Notes under the pieces: model-generated
Databases searched by the model: none
What the model saw: only the letters and a program-made list of their open reading frames with translations
Told to the model about the DNA's origin: nothing
Part shown: piece by piece, positions 6,390 through 7,332 of the stretch
How the letters are laid out: each line of letters opens with the position of its first letter
Position numbering within the stretch: position 1 is the stretch's first letter
Translations under genes and position numbers: made by a program
DNA from: JAVVFH01 sp032250585
Lineage (GTDB): Bacteria; Pseudomonadota; Gammaproteobacteria; Xanthomonadales; SZUA-36
NCBI GenBank assembly: GCA_032250585.1
Contig: JAVVFH010000175.1
Location: 1 to 7,332 of the forward strand
DNA: 7,332 nucleotides
Reading direction: 5' to 3'

Positions 6390-7332
6390 ATGGAGCATGA
6401 ACTCGACGCCGAAGCGATCCGGCAACTGCTCGATCCTGCAGCCTGGCCGGCGGTCGACGAGCCCCCCCAGCTGATCGAAACGCACATCTCCTGGGTGATC
6501 CTGGCCGGCGAATTCGCCTACAAGATCAAGAAGCCGGTCTCCCTGGGCTTCCTGGATTTCTCGACGCGAGCATTGCGCAAGCACTATTGCGAAGAAGAAC
6601 TGCGCCTGAACCGCCGCACCGCGCCGGAGCTGTACCTGGACGTGGTGTCCATCGGCCGGACGCATGCCGGCCTGCGGGTCGGCGCCGAGCCCGTCGTCGA
6701 CTACGCGGTAAAAATGCGCCGCTTTCCGGAAGAGGCGCGGCTGGACCACGGCCTGCGGGCCGGGCGCCTGGGGCCGGTGGACATGCGCGAACTGGCCGCC
6801 ATGATCGCCGACTTCCACGACCGCCTGGCACCGAGCATCAACCGCGACGCGGCGTTTGCCGCCGAGCGGGCCAGCAAGCCGGTGCTGAACAATTTCACAT
6901 ACTTGCGCGAGAACCTGGGCCGTCGCGGGCCGCCGCAGCTCGAGCGGGTCGAAGACTGGACCAGCCGGCAGATCGAGGCGCTGCGGCCCGTTTTCGCCGC
7001 GCGCGCCGCGGGCGGCTTCGTGCGCGAATGCCATGGCGATTTGCACCTGGCCAACCTGCTGCGGCTGGAGGGGCGCTTCCGTGCCTTCGACTGCATCGAG
7101 TTCGACGAAGGCCTGCGCCGCATCGACATCGTCAATGACATGGCTTTCCTGGTGATGGACCTGGAGCACCGCGGCCGAGATGACTACGCGCGCCGGTTTC
7201 TCAACAAGTATCTCGAGCATACGGGGGACTACGCCGGCCTGGGAGTCTTCTCCTACTACCTCGCCTACCGGGCGCTGGTGCGCGCCAAGGTCGACGGAAT
7301 TCGGCTCCGCCAAGAGAGCACCGATGCAGGAG
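6390..7332 (+). CDS. Aminoglycoside-phosphotransferase-like kinase, probably the N-terminal half of a bifunctional kinase; cut by window edge
   Basis: The open frame runs off the right edge after 314 residues without a stop. The opening resembles proteins usually named bifunctional aminoglycoside phosphotransferase/ATP-binding protein: LIETHISWV at 28-36, YKIKKPV at 44-50, LGFLDFST at 52-59 and YCEEELRLNRR at 66-76. K47 or K48 is a candidate ATP-contacting lysine. The phosphotransferase catalytic loop HGDLHLANLL is at 215-224, with catalytic D217 and metal-binding N222. It is followed by FDCIEF at 233-238 and DMAFLVMDL at 250-258. In relatives a P-loop kinase domain follows, and the full length is about 500-540 residues; that half would lie beyond the edge. 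The substrate is unknown, and despite the family name there is no reason to call this drug resistance. The ATG at 6390 fits the family N-terminus, but its ribosome binding site is poor: AGG lies only three bases away. Confidence 0.88.
   Translation, partial: MEHELDAEAIRQLLDPAAWPAVDEPPQLIETHISWVILAGEFAYKIKKPVSLGFLDFSTRALRKHYCEEELRLNRRTAPELYLDVVSIGRTHAGLRVGAEPVVDYAVKMRRFPEEARLDHGLRAGRLGPVDMRELAAMIADFHDRLAPSINRDAAFAAERASKPVLNNFTYLRENLGRRGPPQLERVEDWTSRQIEALRPVFAARAAGGFVRECHGDLHLANLLRLEGRFRAFDCIEFDEGLRRIDIVNDMAFLVMDLEHRGRDDYARRFLNKYLEHTGDYAGLGVFSYYLAYRALVRAKVDGIRLRQESTDAG

Noticed and set aside
6357..7313. A 318-codon minus-strand open frame opposite the kinase gene
   Set aside because: The plus strand encodes a clear kinase with HGDLHLANLL and other family motifs; the minus frame has no motif and a shadow-like composition.
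6390..7332. Antibiotic resistance reading of the aminoglycoside-phosphotransferase-like gene, and likewise of the beta-lactamase-family hydrolase at 3194-4891
   Set aside because: Both family names cover many housekeeping enzymes. The kinase matches the chromosomal two-domain kinase group and the hydrolase has the broad S12 architecture; nothing nearby suggests a resistance or mobile context.

Overview
This is a GC-rich (visibly well over 60 % G+C), gene-dense stretch of bacterial chromosome. The phosphoglucomutase and L-aspartate oxidase resemble their E. coli counterparts along their whole visible length. With c-type cytochrome and lipoprotein signals as well, this suggests a Gammaproteobacterium, probably an environmental, respiring one. 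That assignment is an inference from protein resemblance; there is no rRNA or other marker gene. No mobile element, CRISPR array, tRNA or other transferred-looking DNA was seen, and codon and base use look uniform across all six genes.

Layout. (1) 1-1453, minus: phosphoglucomutase (pgm), with its C-terminus beyond the left edge. (2) 1454-1622: divergent promoter region. (3) 1623-3176, plus: L-aspartate oxidase (nadB), complete. (4) 3194-4891, minus: exported serine hydrolase of the beta-lactamase/penicillin-binding-protein family with two C-terminal repeat domains. It converges on nadB with only 17 bases between the stops. A terminator-like hairpin lies inside its last codons. (5) 4892-4996: second divergent promoter region. 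(6) 4997-5803, plus: NRDE/TANGO2-family protein. (7) 5875-6363, plus: small lipoprotein cytochrome c, with an inverted repeat in its leader touching the ribosome binding site. (8) 6390-7332 and beyond, plus: the N-terminal aminoglycoside-phosphotransferase-like half of a probable two-domain kinase, cut by the right edge.

How the genes fit together. pgm (sugar phosphate interconversion) and nadB (first step of NAD synthesis from aspartate) are housekeeping genes that share only a promoter region. The three genes from 4997 to the right edge run in one direction with short gaps (71 and 26 bases) and may be one transcription unit. Its most suggestive feature is a TANGO2-type protein, a family linked to haem trafficking, directly before a haem-carrying cytochrome.

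The window is mostly ordinary core genome. The items worth a second look are regulatory: two genes whose best -10 elements lie so close to the start codon that their mRNAs may be leaderless, an inverted repeat over the cytochrome ribosome binding site, and a terminator embedded in coding sequence. I found no convincing undescribed multi-gene system.
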